In this document: positions 22,181-32,954 of the stretch, piece by piece
Position numbering within the stretch: position 1 is the first letter of the stretch
Layout: the number at the start of each line of letters is the position of its first letter
NCBI GenBank assembly: GCA_900073065.1
Contig: FJOG01000027.1
Coordinates: 113,148 to 177,147, forward strand
Direction: 5' to 3'
From: Phialocephala subalpina
Lineage: Eukaryota; Ascomycota; Leotiomycetes; Helotiales; Mollisiaceae
Length of the DNA stretch: 64,000 nt
Notes under the pieces: model-generated
Seen by the model: only the letters and a program-made list of their open reading frames with translations
Database searches by the model: none
What the model was told of the DNA's origin: nothing
Made by a program: the position numbers and the translations under genes

Positions 22181-24396
22181 TAAGAGGCCAAATTGGGTTT
22201 CATATTATGGTACGCAAGCTGACTCAAGGCGTGCTCAGGATGCTTAGGCTCTGCTCCGGCATGTTCACTCTCCGCTCAGGTTAAAGCAGCAGCTGCTCAC
22301 GTTCGGAGACTAAAACGGAACCAGCGAAAGAGAAAATTAATCCTGAGTATATGGGCATTCTGTCTTGTAGCGGAATTCCGCGGCGGATTCACCCCGGCGG
22401 CAGGTTGGTGTCAAGTTCGAAAATGAGCTCATAAATTTTGGATTTCGAGGTATTTCGAGCCTTTCCTTGATTTACGTTAAAACAAAGTTACTCGAGAGGT
22501 TCTGAGATGAGGCGTGATATGGTATATAATAGACTATTTCAGCAGTTAGCTTGGAGCAATAACCAAGGCAATTCTGGAGATGGATGAGGGGAGCCTGTTC
22601 CAGAACAGATGCCACTTTCTTACCGCTACACCGAGAGCTTTCCAGATGATCTGACATAGTGTTTTCTTTTTTCTCAATTCGATCTCGCTAATCAAGCGTT
22701 CCTTGCTTTCATTGCTGTCATTTATAGCTTTGCTGTCAATCATCTTTCTGCGGAGTTTAAGTGAGGATTGGATCCTCCGGAGGTAGGTAGATATCGATAG
22801 AAGATGATTGAAATGTGTGGATTTGCGTCTAAGCAAACTGTTCCCGAAAGTCTCGGAGTCAGCATGCTTGTTTCAGACTTTTGAGAGAGTCCCAGGAGTA
22901 GTGAGACATTCGCGGGGAGTAAATGAATGTCTCAAGACTCTAGAAACAGCGCAGAATAGGGAATACTGCTCCGAGACTCCGAGAGGGTGGGACTGTAGGA
23001 TTGAGAGTAGGTGACGTACCGGCGAACACCCCTTGACTCTGCACTTCATGGTCTGACAGGAGTTGTTGGAGACAGAATTTGTGGTGGGAGCGATTTAATA
23101 CTGATTTGAGGCAGAAGCACTAGATTTCTAATCCTGGGAACTCCTCTTTCGCCGTTCAGACTCGAAGACAATGCCTGAGGTACGGCACGTGGCACGCTTG
23201 TCCAACCCTCAATTGGGAGGCAAATGGCCCTTTCTTGAAGTATACTGTCTAACACTTGCGGAAGTCCTACTAAAAAAGATGACGTAGAGTTACTACTAAA
23301 CAAAAGTCTCAAGACGCGAGGCAAGACACATGGCATGAAACGTGATGAGAGGATGTCGCGTGCATTGACTTACGGCGTGGGAATTCGGATAAGCAGATGG
23401 ACCTCAGGCTAGTCAAGTATCGTGTCGTGAACTTCAGATCCAAGAAGAAGTTGAGTTCTTTTATAGACAGAAATTATAGCTCGAAGAAGAATTTTGACTT
23501 CGAGGGCGACTTGAAGCGATTTACACGGACGTCTCAACCAGAAGGAATTTGACACGCTTGTTGGATTGCAGAAAGGAAAGAAATGTTAGGCTTGCAATTT
23601 GGAACGGCCGCTCTTCCATTTTTGACCTCTCTGTTCGAGCAGTTCATGGCGAAGATCTCACTGGGAGAGGAAAAGGGGCTGCGCATTCCGAAGAGGCTTA
23701 GCGGATAGACTCTAGCGCTGTCGCATCAACTTCTTCCGTCGCGTCTACCTCTTCACAAACTCTCCCTCATATCGCAAGCGCATATCATCGTTCCTGCCTC
23801 AAAAATTGCTTTCAATCGAGACTCGCTCGTTCTGGGATTAGCAAGTAGCACCACAACAAAAGTCAAAATGAATCCATATTGGCGAGGCTGGAGACTTCGC
23901 AATGTCCTCGGATGCGTTGGATTTTCTGATCGATTAGCTGAATCATTTCGCAAGCCAACCGAAGTATTGAGCGCCACCAGGCGTCTTCTGTCGACACCTT
24001 TCATTTGTCTTTTCCACGCTTTGCAATAACTACTATTTATATCATCATGGCGCTAACCTCGGATGTCTTCACTGGGAGTCGGGTTTGAAAATCCTAGAAC
24101 CAAACGATGTACATCATTGAAGGCAATAGCGGCAACATGTTGAACAATCTTCGCAGTATCCAGCTGCTGTGCAGGAACGGAAAGATCTCGACGTCTAGAC
24201 CACAGGCTTTTAATGTCTCAGCCTCATTCGAACATCAACATGATGGCGAGCACGCAGCCGCCATCCCTTAGGGAGCCTCGCCATATGAGCTGGACATGCA
24301 AGCCGCGATCTTAGTGTGACTATGGCGTCTTGCCATGACATATAAGCATCGCCAAGTACTGATCTCTTCCCTTAGCACCGTGTGGCTCTCATCGAC
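22181..24396. other. Gene-free region upstream of large membrane protein
   Basis: About 2.2 kb. Open frames of 60-96 codons occur on both strands, but most lack an ATG and none resembles a known family. The last few hundred bases presumably hold the promoter of the gene at 24397. Confidence 0.5.
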
Positions 24397-26461
24397 ATGT
24401 CGTCGGATACCTCAATATACACAGGTCTGTGGGTCAACCACTCACGGAACACCGTCCTCGGAGCTACGATCACCCTCACAACTAGAGATGGCGGGTATTT
24501 ACAAGCTTTTCTCGTCCTTTTGATCACGATAGCTGGCGGTGCCTTTTGGAGAATTACTAGCTACCTCATTCACCAAATCCGAGCGGACAGCGGTCCGCGC
24601 GATGCCCTTCACTACCAGCAACAAGCAGTTCTGAAGAACTCGGATTCCGCTCTTGGTGCTGCGTGGACATTTGCTCGAGTCTCCTTTGGCTGGCGACAAC
24701 ATGTTCGCACGAGATGGTGGCAGTTCTGGCAATCACGCACAGTGTATCTCATCATACTAGCTTTGATAATAGCAGCAGCATTTGGAGCCGCAAGTATCTT
24801 CTCATCCCAAGTCACCAAATCCGCTGGCACCGAGGTCCTCATTAACGGAGTAAACTGCGGGTTCTGGACCTTCGATGGTACCGTCACAACTGGATGGGAG
24901 TTGAAGACTCTGAACGATAGCATCTCTGCCGCGAGTTATGCTAGACAATGCTACGACACCAACAACACTAATCCTCTCCAGTGCAATACATACAACGTCC
25001 CGCAGATTCCCTGGACTACCAACCAAAATGCATCATGTCCTTTCCAGTCGCATACCTGCCTGCTAGGACCTACTACTTCCTACCAAATGGATACTGGGGC
25101 ACTTGACTCCCACGATATTCTCGGCATAGATGCGAAACTTTCGGAACGTGTTACACTGCGGAAGGTTGCTACCTGTTCGCCAATTGGCGCTCTTCCATAT
25201 GCTGTCCTAGCCAACCAGACGGTCGATGGAGGAGACATGACTGACGAATATATTCAGCTCAATATGGGGACTGCGTTTACTGGATTTAACTGGACGTATG
25301 AGTATAACACACATTCGTACTTTGTCAATCAGGGCTACGATCTGCAGTAAGTTCCGATATTGTAATGAGGTATCAACGTACGACTAACCATCTGACAGGA
25401 CGATAAACGCTCTAGCGGGACAGAATTCCTCCTGGAAGCCAGTGCAAGCGTTCAACAGAACAGATGCCGACGTCAGCATGTTCTTCTTCGCACCTAATGC
25501 TATCAACTATGTCTACAGCACATCGGACCCAATGTTCTCTGCTAACATCGAAAGGAATATCACTAATATGGACGGTACACCCCTCTTCTACTATCTCGCC
25601 GATCAATGGATCACTGTCACCGGTTGTGTGGATCAGTACCAGATTTGCAATCCAAACAAGCCTGGCCTCGAAGGATGTACGCCTCTCGGACCTTTGGAAT
25701 GGCTTCTGAACGAAAATCTCCAGATTGGCCTCAATATGTATCAATTCGAGACAGCAGGGACTATCTTCCTCGCCATGAGAGAATCAAGCATGTTCTATTC
25801 CGTCAATGGTCGTGGAAATTCGGCACTGAAGGCTCAATCCACCATCTTCTCTAATCAACAAGTTGCCAACTTGCCCGCCAATCAGTGGCAGATCGAGGCC
25901 AGTGGATGGTTTGCTATTTCTCTCGCATCGCTGCAGCAGGCGTTGGTGGAGAGAGCTACCGGGCCAGCAAATATCATTGAGTACGGAGGCTCTATTCGTG
26001 CTCCTGCGGCAAACGATCGATACTCACAAGCGGTTTGCCAAAGACAAATGATTCGAAATGTGGCTGGGTACCAGAACTTCAGCACTTTGGGTGTTGTGAT
26101 CATTCTCGTCATTGGCACGGCATTAGTGGTTCTCGGCATGGTCATCGACACCGTTGTTGGGTGGATACAGGCATGGTTCCACAGACACCATGCGAGATTG
26201 AGTTGGATTGAAGATGGGTATCTACAATTGCTCCGTCTAGCGTATGAGGGCGCGGAATATGAAGACTGGGAGAAATGTGTAGGGGATATACCTGTCACAG
26301 TTGCCCTAGACGAAGAGGGCCAGAGGCTGGGTGGGCTGGACATTTCGGACCTGGATCACCCACGCCTTGTGAAGAATGTTTCTGCTACTTCGTCAATTGA
26401 CGAGATACCCCATCAAGAAGGAACCCAGCTACTGCAGTGGGAAGACGGCCAACCCACCTAA
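24397..26461 (+). CDS. Fungal multi-membrane-span protein of unknown function
   Basis: Exons 24397-25346 and 25399-26461 give 670 aa; the intron is 52 bp with GTAAGT and a CTAAC branch sequence. The start is the first ATG of the frame (MSSDTSIYTGLW). Hydrophobic segments lie near residues 35-55 (LQAFLVLLITIAGGAFW), 110-135 (TVYLIILALIIAAAFGAAS) and near the C-terminus, about 550-575 (LGVVIILVIGTALVVLGMVI). The long middle part is rich in Cys, Asn-linked glycosylation sequons (NNT, NQT, NWT, NRT) and aromatic residues, so it is probably extracellular or lumenal. The C-terminal tail is acidic and cytosolic. This layout matches a widespread fungal family usually annotated as hypothetical, sometimes wrongly as cytochrome P450. 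No catalytic motif was recognised. Confidence 0.85.
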
Positions 26462-26780
26462 CATTGAGAAACATTCGCGCAAGATGCAGACTGTGGGAGA
26501 CGAATACGTACGACAATTAGTGAGATGGCTATATCGGTTGTTGACAAGTACCTGAAGTTGGATAAGCCAGAAAAACGGGACGATCAAAATTGTCTCGGTG
26601 AGGCTGGGAGATTGGAGACGCTGGAAAGTCCTCAATCACAACTGTCATTTGGTGGGCTAGAAAGGAGCTCGGTAGTGAACTTCAGTGTACTCAGAACTGT
26701 TGACGATGATTCAGGAAGAAACGAAATTTCTACATGCACCTATCTGCTTCCACTTCGCTTTAGTCCCTCTGCATGCGCTT

Positions 26781-28788
26781 TCAATTCTCCTTCTCTTTCT
26801 GAGTCTGCACTTCAACTTCCAGATCTTGCTTCAACGCGCTAGTATCGATCTGAGCCTTGCCTCTCCTTACCATCTCAACGTCGGGCACCGAAGAGTGCTT
26901 CTCGCCTTCAAATATAGCGTCAATTTCTTCGAGCGTCCTACCCTTTGTTTCCACCCAGAAAACGGCCTTCTCGAGTCAGCAAAATGAGATCGGAAAACTT
27001 GAAAGAGACTCACGATGAGAATCGCGATGATTATGTCCCATGATCCATTGACCATGTACATCCTCCAGCCGATATTGTTCAAACCGATGGGCATTATGAA
27101 CACGAATACCAGGCTATTATCGTCAGTCAAACCTCTCTCACATGTAATGGGAGCACTCACGCAAAACCATTAAGCATTAAAGCCGAGACAGCCAAACCAT
27201 TAGCACGAATGGAGTAGTTCATGACCTCAGGAGGATAGAGGTATAGCAGTGGCGTCCATGCAATGGAATAGAAGCCCTGAAACAAGAACATGACAGCTAC
27301 ATCCCCATAGACCAAACTCTGAGAGGCTCCATCTGGATTGTCGGCATACATTTTCGAGAGACCACCAATGATGAACAGACAGATGATCAGCAAGATCTCG
27401 GAGAGGAGTGCTGTGGATTTGCGACCCCATTTTGCTGCGAGATGAGTGCCTGCGAGAGAACATGCAAGACACCAGACATTCAAGACAACATTCTACTTCT
27501 GTCAGCATTTCAATGGACTCGATCTAGAACCCTACTTACGGCTTTCAATTGCTGCAAAGAGTCTGTGATACCTGCTGTGTCTAGCTCCGCTCTTAGGTAA
27601 TATGAGGCAATGATGTTGCCTGCGATGCAGGAGAATGGACCAGGAGACATTCCGATGAGAAGCCTCTTCCGCGCCACAGGTGTCTTGAACATTTCCATAG
27701 GACTCATTGTTTTGCCCTCATTCTTCTCCCATGAGATCGTGTCTACGATTTCCTTGTACACGGTCAATGCAACCGGATCGGAGACGTCACCGTTGGCGTT
27801 TGTTTGAGCACAGACGATGAGTGCTTCTTCGAGGTAGTCTTCGTGAGCTAGCCAACGTGGGGATTCGGGGCTGTGAGATAAGTGGAAATTCAGGCTTACT
27901 GGAGCTGGATTCTTACATGAATGGCAGGACGATAATGCAGAGGAGTGAGAAAATGCCCTGAAAGAGAGAGGGCAATCTCCATGCCCAAGTCGAGTCCCAC
28001 GTCCCTGTACCGAGAGTAATTCCCGCCGCAATCAAAGCACCAACGCTACACGACAATCAGCTTGACCCTTCTGATTCGATCTTATCAACTCACTAATAGA
28101 AATTGTTCAACATTCCAACTCCCCAAGCTCTCCACCTACTCGGAAACGTCTCAGAAAGATACACCCCTCCAGCAATCCCCGAAATCGCAGTTCCGAATCC
28201 CAAAATGATCCGGGCAATTACAAACATCGCAACATTCTGCGCCGCTGTCTGAAGCAGAACCCCTAGCAGGGTAATGACTGAACCCCAGAAGATAGCGGGG
28301 CGACGTCCAAGACGATCAGTAATGATGCCCGAGCAGAGTGGACCGAGAAAGCTACCGATGAAGACAGATGCTGTATTCAATCCTGTGGTTGCTGCGTTGA
28401 GATTGAAATAGTCGGTGTATGAAGGGAGAATGTTGAGTCCGTTGAGCATGGAGCCGTCATAGCCGGCTGTCTGTGGGAAGTCGGTATGGAGGTGAGGATT
28501 GGAGGGGAGGGAAACGTACTGCTGACTGAACCATTGAGCAGAGCATGAGGAGGATGGAGATGGTGAAGGTGGACTCTGGTACCCCTGCAATTGAAGCGCC
28601 GCGTCAGTATGTTCTCAATCAATGGGTTTAAGTGAGATTGGCGACATATCATCGGCGCAAAGACGGATTCCTCCTTTAGGATCTTCATGAAACGCGATTC
28701 TCTAGATCACGAAGTATGAGAACATTCCCTCGGGAACAAGAAACTTACATGCGGGAAACCAGGTCCCTGTTGAAGCCTTTCGTAGCAT
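26781..28788 (-). CDS. MFS sugar-type transporter
   Basis: A twelve-helix major facilitator, probably importing a sugar or related solute across the plasma membrane. Exons (minus) are 28788-28749 (uncertain), 28688 or slightly upstream to 28646, 28584-28520, 28470-28094, 28045-27917, 27870-27540, 27492-27161, 27113-27014 and 26966-26781. Family motifs are GYDGSMLNGL in helix 1, DRLGRRPA after helix 2, YLSETFPSRWRAWG, PESPRWLAHEDY, KRLLIGMSPGPFSCIAGN, YPPEVMNYSIRANG and FWVETKGRTLEEIDAIFEGE. The overall look is that of the fungal lactose-permease/hexose-transporter group. Joining the first small exon to the second leaves a one-base phase problem, so the start may instead be the ATG at 28688. 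It is divergent from the MlrC-like gene at 29174, with 385 bp between the start codons. Confidence 0.9.
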
Positions 28789-29173
28789 TTTGACTGACGT
28801 AAAAGTCCAACACCTTTCTCAATCTTCGGTATTAAAACACGATACAGAAAAAACGCAAAACATCACGACCTTGGCTGCATATTATAACTCCTCCTAACCT
28901 ACCTAACTAATCATATCTGGTTACGGATAAAGTCTGCCATGATAACGAACTAAACGCGGCCAATTACGACCCCATCAAACGTTGCATCCGCCTTCCTATC
29001 CTGAACCACACCAAGAGTGGGGTTCTGGTCCACGGGGGCCATTAAGCTTTCCCACCCCTCTGCACAAGCTCATGCTTATGTCGATCCGGCACCTAATATA
29101 ACTCCAACCTCAACCTGCCCCGATCCTGCATCTCGGTACCCTATCTCAATCGTCACACGGCTTTGTCACCACC
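28789..29173. promoter_or_regulatory. Shared divergent promoter (MFS transporter / MlrC-like)
   Basis: The only regulatory space for two oppositely oriented genes. It contains a strict GATA element (TGATAA at about 28940-28945) and GATA-like sequences nearby (GGATAA at about 28926), which could allow nitrogen regulation, but such short motifs are frequent by chance. The MlrC ATG has a good context (CACC-ATG-T). Confidence 0.4.
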
Positions 29174-30700
29174 ATGTCAGAGACGAAGCGACCCGTGATC
29201 GCGATCGCTGGGCTGGCTTGCGAGACTTCAACATTCAGTCCTGGTCGTACTCTGGCTCCGGCTTTCAAACCCAAACGTGGGGTTGAGATCATTGAGCATT
29301 ATGGCTCGTTCATTGGTCCTGGTACGACTTTGGGTGATAAAGCGGAATGGAAGGGAGCTCTTATCGGGCATGCGCTTCCTGGTGGAGTCGTAACACGAGA
29401 TGCATTCGAAGAGCTCGCGAATGAGATTATCGCTCGGCTTGAAGACATCGTCTCACAGGGCCCGATTCAGGGTCTATGGTTTGACATCCATGGCGCCATG
29501 TGCGTGGAGGGTCTGGATGATTGTGAAGCAGTTCTTCTCCGTCGAATTAGGACTGTAATTGGTCCCGAGACGCTGGTTTCTGCATCTATGGATTTGCACG
29601 GGAATGTTTCGAGGGAGTTGTGTCACATGACGGATTTAATCACTTGTTATCGAACGGCGCCTCATGTGGATGTGAAGGAGACGAGGGAGAGGGCATGCAA
29701 GAATTTGGTGGAGTTGTTGAAGAGTGGGAAGGGAAGGCCCTTGAAAGCTTGGGTTCCAATCCCTATTTTGCTGCCGGGAGAACAGACATCGACGAGGTTG
29801 GAGCCGGCGACGCATATTTATGCTGCTGTTCCTGAAGTTGAGAAGGTGGAGGGTGTCATTGATGCCGCGATCTGGGTGGGCTATGCTTGGGCAGATGAGC
29901 CTCGAAATCGAGCTGTCGTTGTTGCTACAGGATGGGACAAAGATGCAGTCTCTGCAGGTGCCGAGAAGCTGGCAGAGCTGTTCTGGGCTGCTCACAAGGA
30001 CTTCAAGTTCGTTGCACCAACCGGGACTTATAAAGAGTGCCTCGACACAGCACTCGCATCCAAAGCTCGACCATACTTCATCTCGGACTCTGGGGACAAC
30101 CCAACAGCAGGCGGGTGTGGAGACGTAACATGGGGACTCACTCACCTCCTCGCTCGTCCAGAATTCAAGTCCACCTCCGGCCCAACCGTCATCTACGCCT
30201 CAGTTCCAGGACCGAAAGCGGTTGAAGCAGCAGTCGAAGCCGGAGTTGGAGCCACCATAACTGTCACCGCTGGTGCGGAAATCGACAACCTTCACGCTGG
30301 ACCCATCACCATGACCGGACGCGTTCACTCCATCAAACACGGTGACAAAGACGCGGTTATAGAAGTAGTGCTCCAAATCGGATCCGTTTTCGCTATCCTC
30401 ACTAAGCTGCGAAAACCATATCATCACGAAAGCGATTTCACAGAGTTGAATCTAAAGCCGAGAGAAGCGGATATTGTGATTGTGAAGATTGGGTATCTTG
30501 AGCCTGAGTTGTTTGATATGGCAAAGGATTGGATGCTGGGTCTTACGCCTGGGGGTGTGGATCAGAATTTGAAGAGGCTGGGACATCATAGGATTCGAAG
30601 GCCGATGTGGCCGTTTGATGAGAAGTTTGGGGAAGCGCCAGATTTGAAGGCGAGGTTCATTGATGCGAGCAGTGAGAGCTTAGGTGGGGTTGATGAGTGA
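29174..30700 (+). CDS. MlrC/M81-family metallopeptidase-like protein
   Basis: A single intronless exon of 508 codons spanning the full MlrC architecture: an N-terminal M81 domain (about 8-300) and a C-terminal MlrC domain (about 310-490). The start MSETKRPVIAIAGLACETST matches the family's R(I/V)A...G..HETNTF pattern. Likely metal ligands lie in WFDIHGAMC, SMDLHGNVS and YRTAPHVD. The C-terminal domain begins SDSGDNPTAGGCGD, the usual DxGDNPGGG region. Bacterial MlrC of Sphingomonas degrades linearised microcystin; most homologues have unknown substrates, so peptide or amide hydrolysis is only an inference. No signal peptide is seen, so it is probably cytosolic. It is paired head-to-head with an MFS transporter that could supply its substrate. 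The absence of introns beside an eight-intron neighbour hints at bacterial ancestry. Confidence 0.92.
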   Translation: MSETKRPVIAIAGLACETSTFSPGRTLAPAFKPKRGVEIIEHYGSFIGPGTTLGDKAEWKGALIGHALPGGVVTRDAFEELANEIIARLEDIVSQGPIQGLWFDIHGAMCVEGLDDCEAVLLRRIRTVIGPETLVSASMDLHGNVSRELCHMTDLITCYRTAPHVDVKETRERACKNLVELLKSGKGRPLKAWVPIPILLPGEQTSTRLEPATHIYAAVPEVEKVEGVIDAAIWVGYAWADEPRNRAVVVATGWDKDAVSAGAEKLAELFWAAHKDFKFVAPTGTYKECLDTALASKARPYFISDSGDNPTAGGCGDVTWGLTHLLARPEFKSTSGPTVIYASVPGPKAVEAAVEAGVGATITVTAGAEIDNLHAGPITMTGRVHSIKHGDKDAVIEVVLQIGSVFAILTKLRKPYHHESDFTELNLKPREADIVIVKIGYLEPELFDMAKDWMLGLTPGGVDQNLKRLGHHRIRRPMWPFDEKFGEAPDLKARFIDASSESLGGVDE

Positions 30701-31382
30701 GTGATGGGATGGGCTAGGGGATCTAGGAGAACAAATTACACCAAAGAACTCGAAAGTCCAGCAATGCGAAAGTCACTCATATTGAGAAACCGCGGGCCGG
30801 AGTACACGTCAACGTCCGACATGGAGGATCAAGCTAGGAACCTCTCAGACTGCCTTCCTAGTCTGAGCGTCTCGATCAAAAGGCTCGACTTTCCGCGAAT
30901 TCTGCCTCCTTCTACTGCGAACTTGGTGTAACTGTATTCGAGGCTTCGAGCAAGTGCTGATTCTACACGGTTTGGTGGTCTTCTTCGAGACATACTTTCA
31001 ACTTCTCTTGTATCTAGTCTAATAGCATCCGAGGGGACTCGCAACGAAAGAATGAAACTTTATGTTCGTTCCTTTTAATGTTGAAGCGATACCCGACTCG
31101 GTTCGGCTCGGGTCCTGTTATTAGGTAATTCCTACCGAATTTACGTACATTCCGATACAGCTTCCTCCCAAGCTAGTCTTCGCTCAATGCCAAGTCCAAG
31201 CTGCCTCGGTATGAAAGTTCGAATAAAGATGCATAGCTGAACAATTAATAGGGCTGTGCCACCACGCCGTCTCTTAAACGTTCCCCAAACATATTCTAGG
31301 AAATTCTAGATCAGGCAGGAGCCTGTCACGAAATAAGCTTAAAAGCTGGGAAGTCCCCAAGGTTGGAGCACGATGAGTAAAC
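30701..31382. other. Intergenic region
   Basis: No gene recognised. It holds the 3' region of the MlrC-like gene and the promoter of the ECM33-like gene. Confidence 0.55.
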
Positions 31383-32339
31383 ATGAAGATTTCAAGCAGC
31401 GTTGCAGCCTTTCTGGCTGTTGGTGTGGCAGTCGCTAACAATATCAATACTACAGGTAAGTAATCCTTCTTTCTGAACTTGTACAGTACATTCGCAACAC
31501 TAAGCCACAGAACCAGAACCACAATGCCATCCTGGTCCAGGATCCTTTGACCAGCCAATATTTAACTCTACAAACATCGCTAGTCTCGTCGCTTGCACAA
31601 AACTAAACTACATCTGCGACACCCCCACCGGCCGCGATTTCTACGAATTCAATCCCACAACCCCGGTCCCCGCCAATTACAATTGCACACCGAATTTCTA
31701 TTCCATCTACATCCAGCCGGACGTCAATAGCTCGCTATCCATTCCAGTAGCCGATACAATTGCCGGCGTTTATTTCTATGGAAATGAGCGATACAATGTT
31801 CCGCTCAACTTGACGGGGTTGGATTTCCCGGAACTTGTCAACGTTTCGGAATTCGAGTTGACGTGGGCGGATAAGGTTGGGACTTTCGACGTCCCAAAGC
31901 TGGAGAGGGTGGAGGGGTATATGAATCTTAATCTGTCTGGGGCGAATCCACCGGCTATCAATTTATCGTTTCCGAGCTTGGGTTATGCTAGGTATCTGAG
32001 TTTGATGGGGAATATTGATGCGTACGTCTCTTGCATCTTTTGGTTGAGTTGAGCTAATGATTCAAACTTAGGATTGAACTTCCTTTGCTGCAAAATGCTA
32101 CTGGGATCAATGTTATGTCGACGGGGAATTTGGATTGTACTGTGTGGGCTGCGGAAGTGGTGAGTAAGACCTTGCCACTTCGTCCGTACCCCACGAATAC
32201 AAATGATTCGGTGATCTGCAATTCGAGGAAGGGGAGTGTTACCACGTACAGAGCGGCTCCTACGAGTGGTAGTAGAAGACTTGTCGCCAAGATGGATGTC
32301 ATGGGACTGGTGGGATTTGTTTGGTTGTTGGTTTTGTAA
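31383..32339 (+). CDS. ECM33/SPS2-like GPI-anchored cell-surface protein
   Basis: Exons 31383-31455, 31511-32021 and 32072-32339 give 283 aa. It starts with a signal peptide (MKISSSVAAFLAVGVAVA) and ends with a GPI-type tail: small residues (APTSGS), then KMDVMGLVGFVWLLVL as the cleaved hydrophobic segment. The body holds receptor-L-like beta repeats (GVYFYGNERY, LDFPELVNVSEFEL, FDVPKLERVEGYMNL, LSFPSLGYARYLSL) typical of the ECM33 family, which helps build the fungal cell wall. Several N-glycosylation sequons are present. It is shorter than canonical ECM33 (about 400 aa), so it is a small family member. Introns are 55 and 50 bp, and phases agree. Confidence 0.87.
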
Positions 32340-32954
32340 GGGCTGGCGAGGTGGAAAGAGCGACTCGAGGCTGCCTTTCCGATTCGCAAACCTTGGTAAA
32401 TGGAGACCCCCATATAAACCTCACTATCTGTGTTCCATTTGAGGAGACCGGTAATGATTCCTTAGTTATCTTTTCGGACTTTGAGGTAAGGGCACGTGAC
32501 CAATACCCCCACTAACCCCGCACTTCCCGTTTTCTGGCGCTAATTACTTCTTGTCCTCGTGTTTCTTCTCACACTTTAGGATACGGCTCGACATGAGGCT
32601 CGAATCTCATATCATTTGTACCTGAAATCATACGTCTTCAAACCATGCCATCCCTGGTATAATGCGCGAAACTATGCATCCCATCCTTGTCGATTTCTTA
32701 TCGGGAGCTTTTGCCCCTGAACCGGCAGATAACCCAACTTCGGCGAAGCTCGATTGAGCAGGTACGAAATATAAAGTGCCTAAGCTGCATAGGGTCGTCA
32801 CAATGGACAAGGGAAAATATATCCACGGAAAGCATAACCGGGCGAGGAGTTTTCCCGGCATCCTGTATTTAAAGATGGGATTTCTTCTGCTGAAACGATG
32901 GTCAGCATGGACACCAGGTTGAGTGGAATCAATTAGAATTGAAGCTTCCTCGAG
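32340..32954. other. Intergenic region upstream of S41 peptidase gene
   Basis: No gene recognised; short overlapping open frames only. It contains the promoter of the S41 peptidase gene, without an obvious TATA box. Confidence 0.55.

Noticed and set aside
22546..22836. 96-codon Lys/Arg-rich minus-strand frame
   Set aside because: It begins with TTG, has no ATG in a useful place and no similarity.
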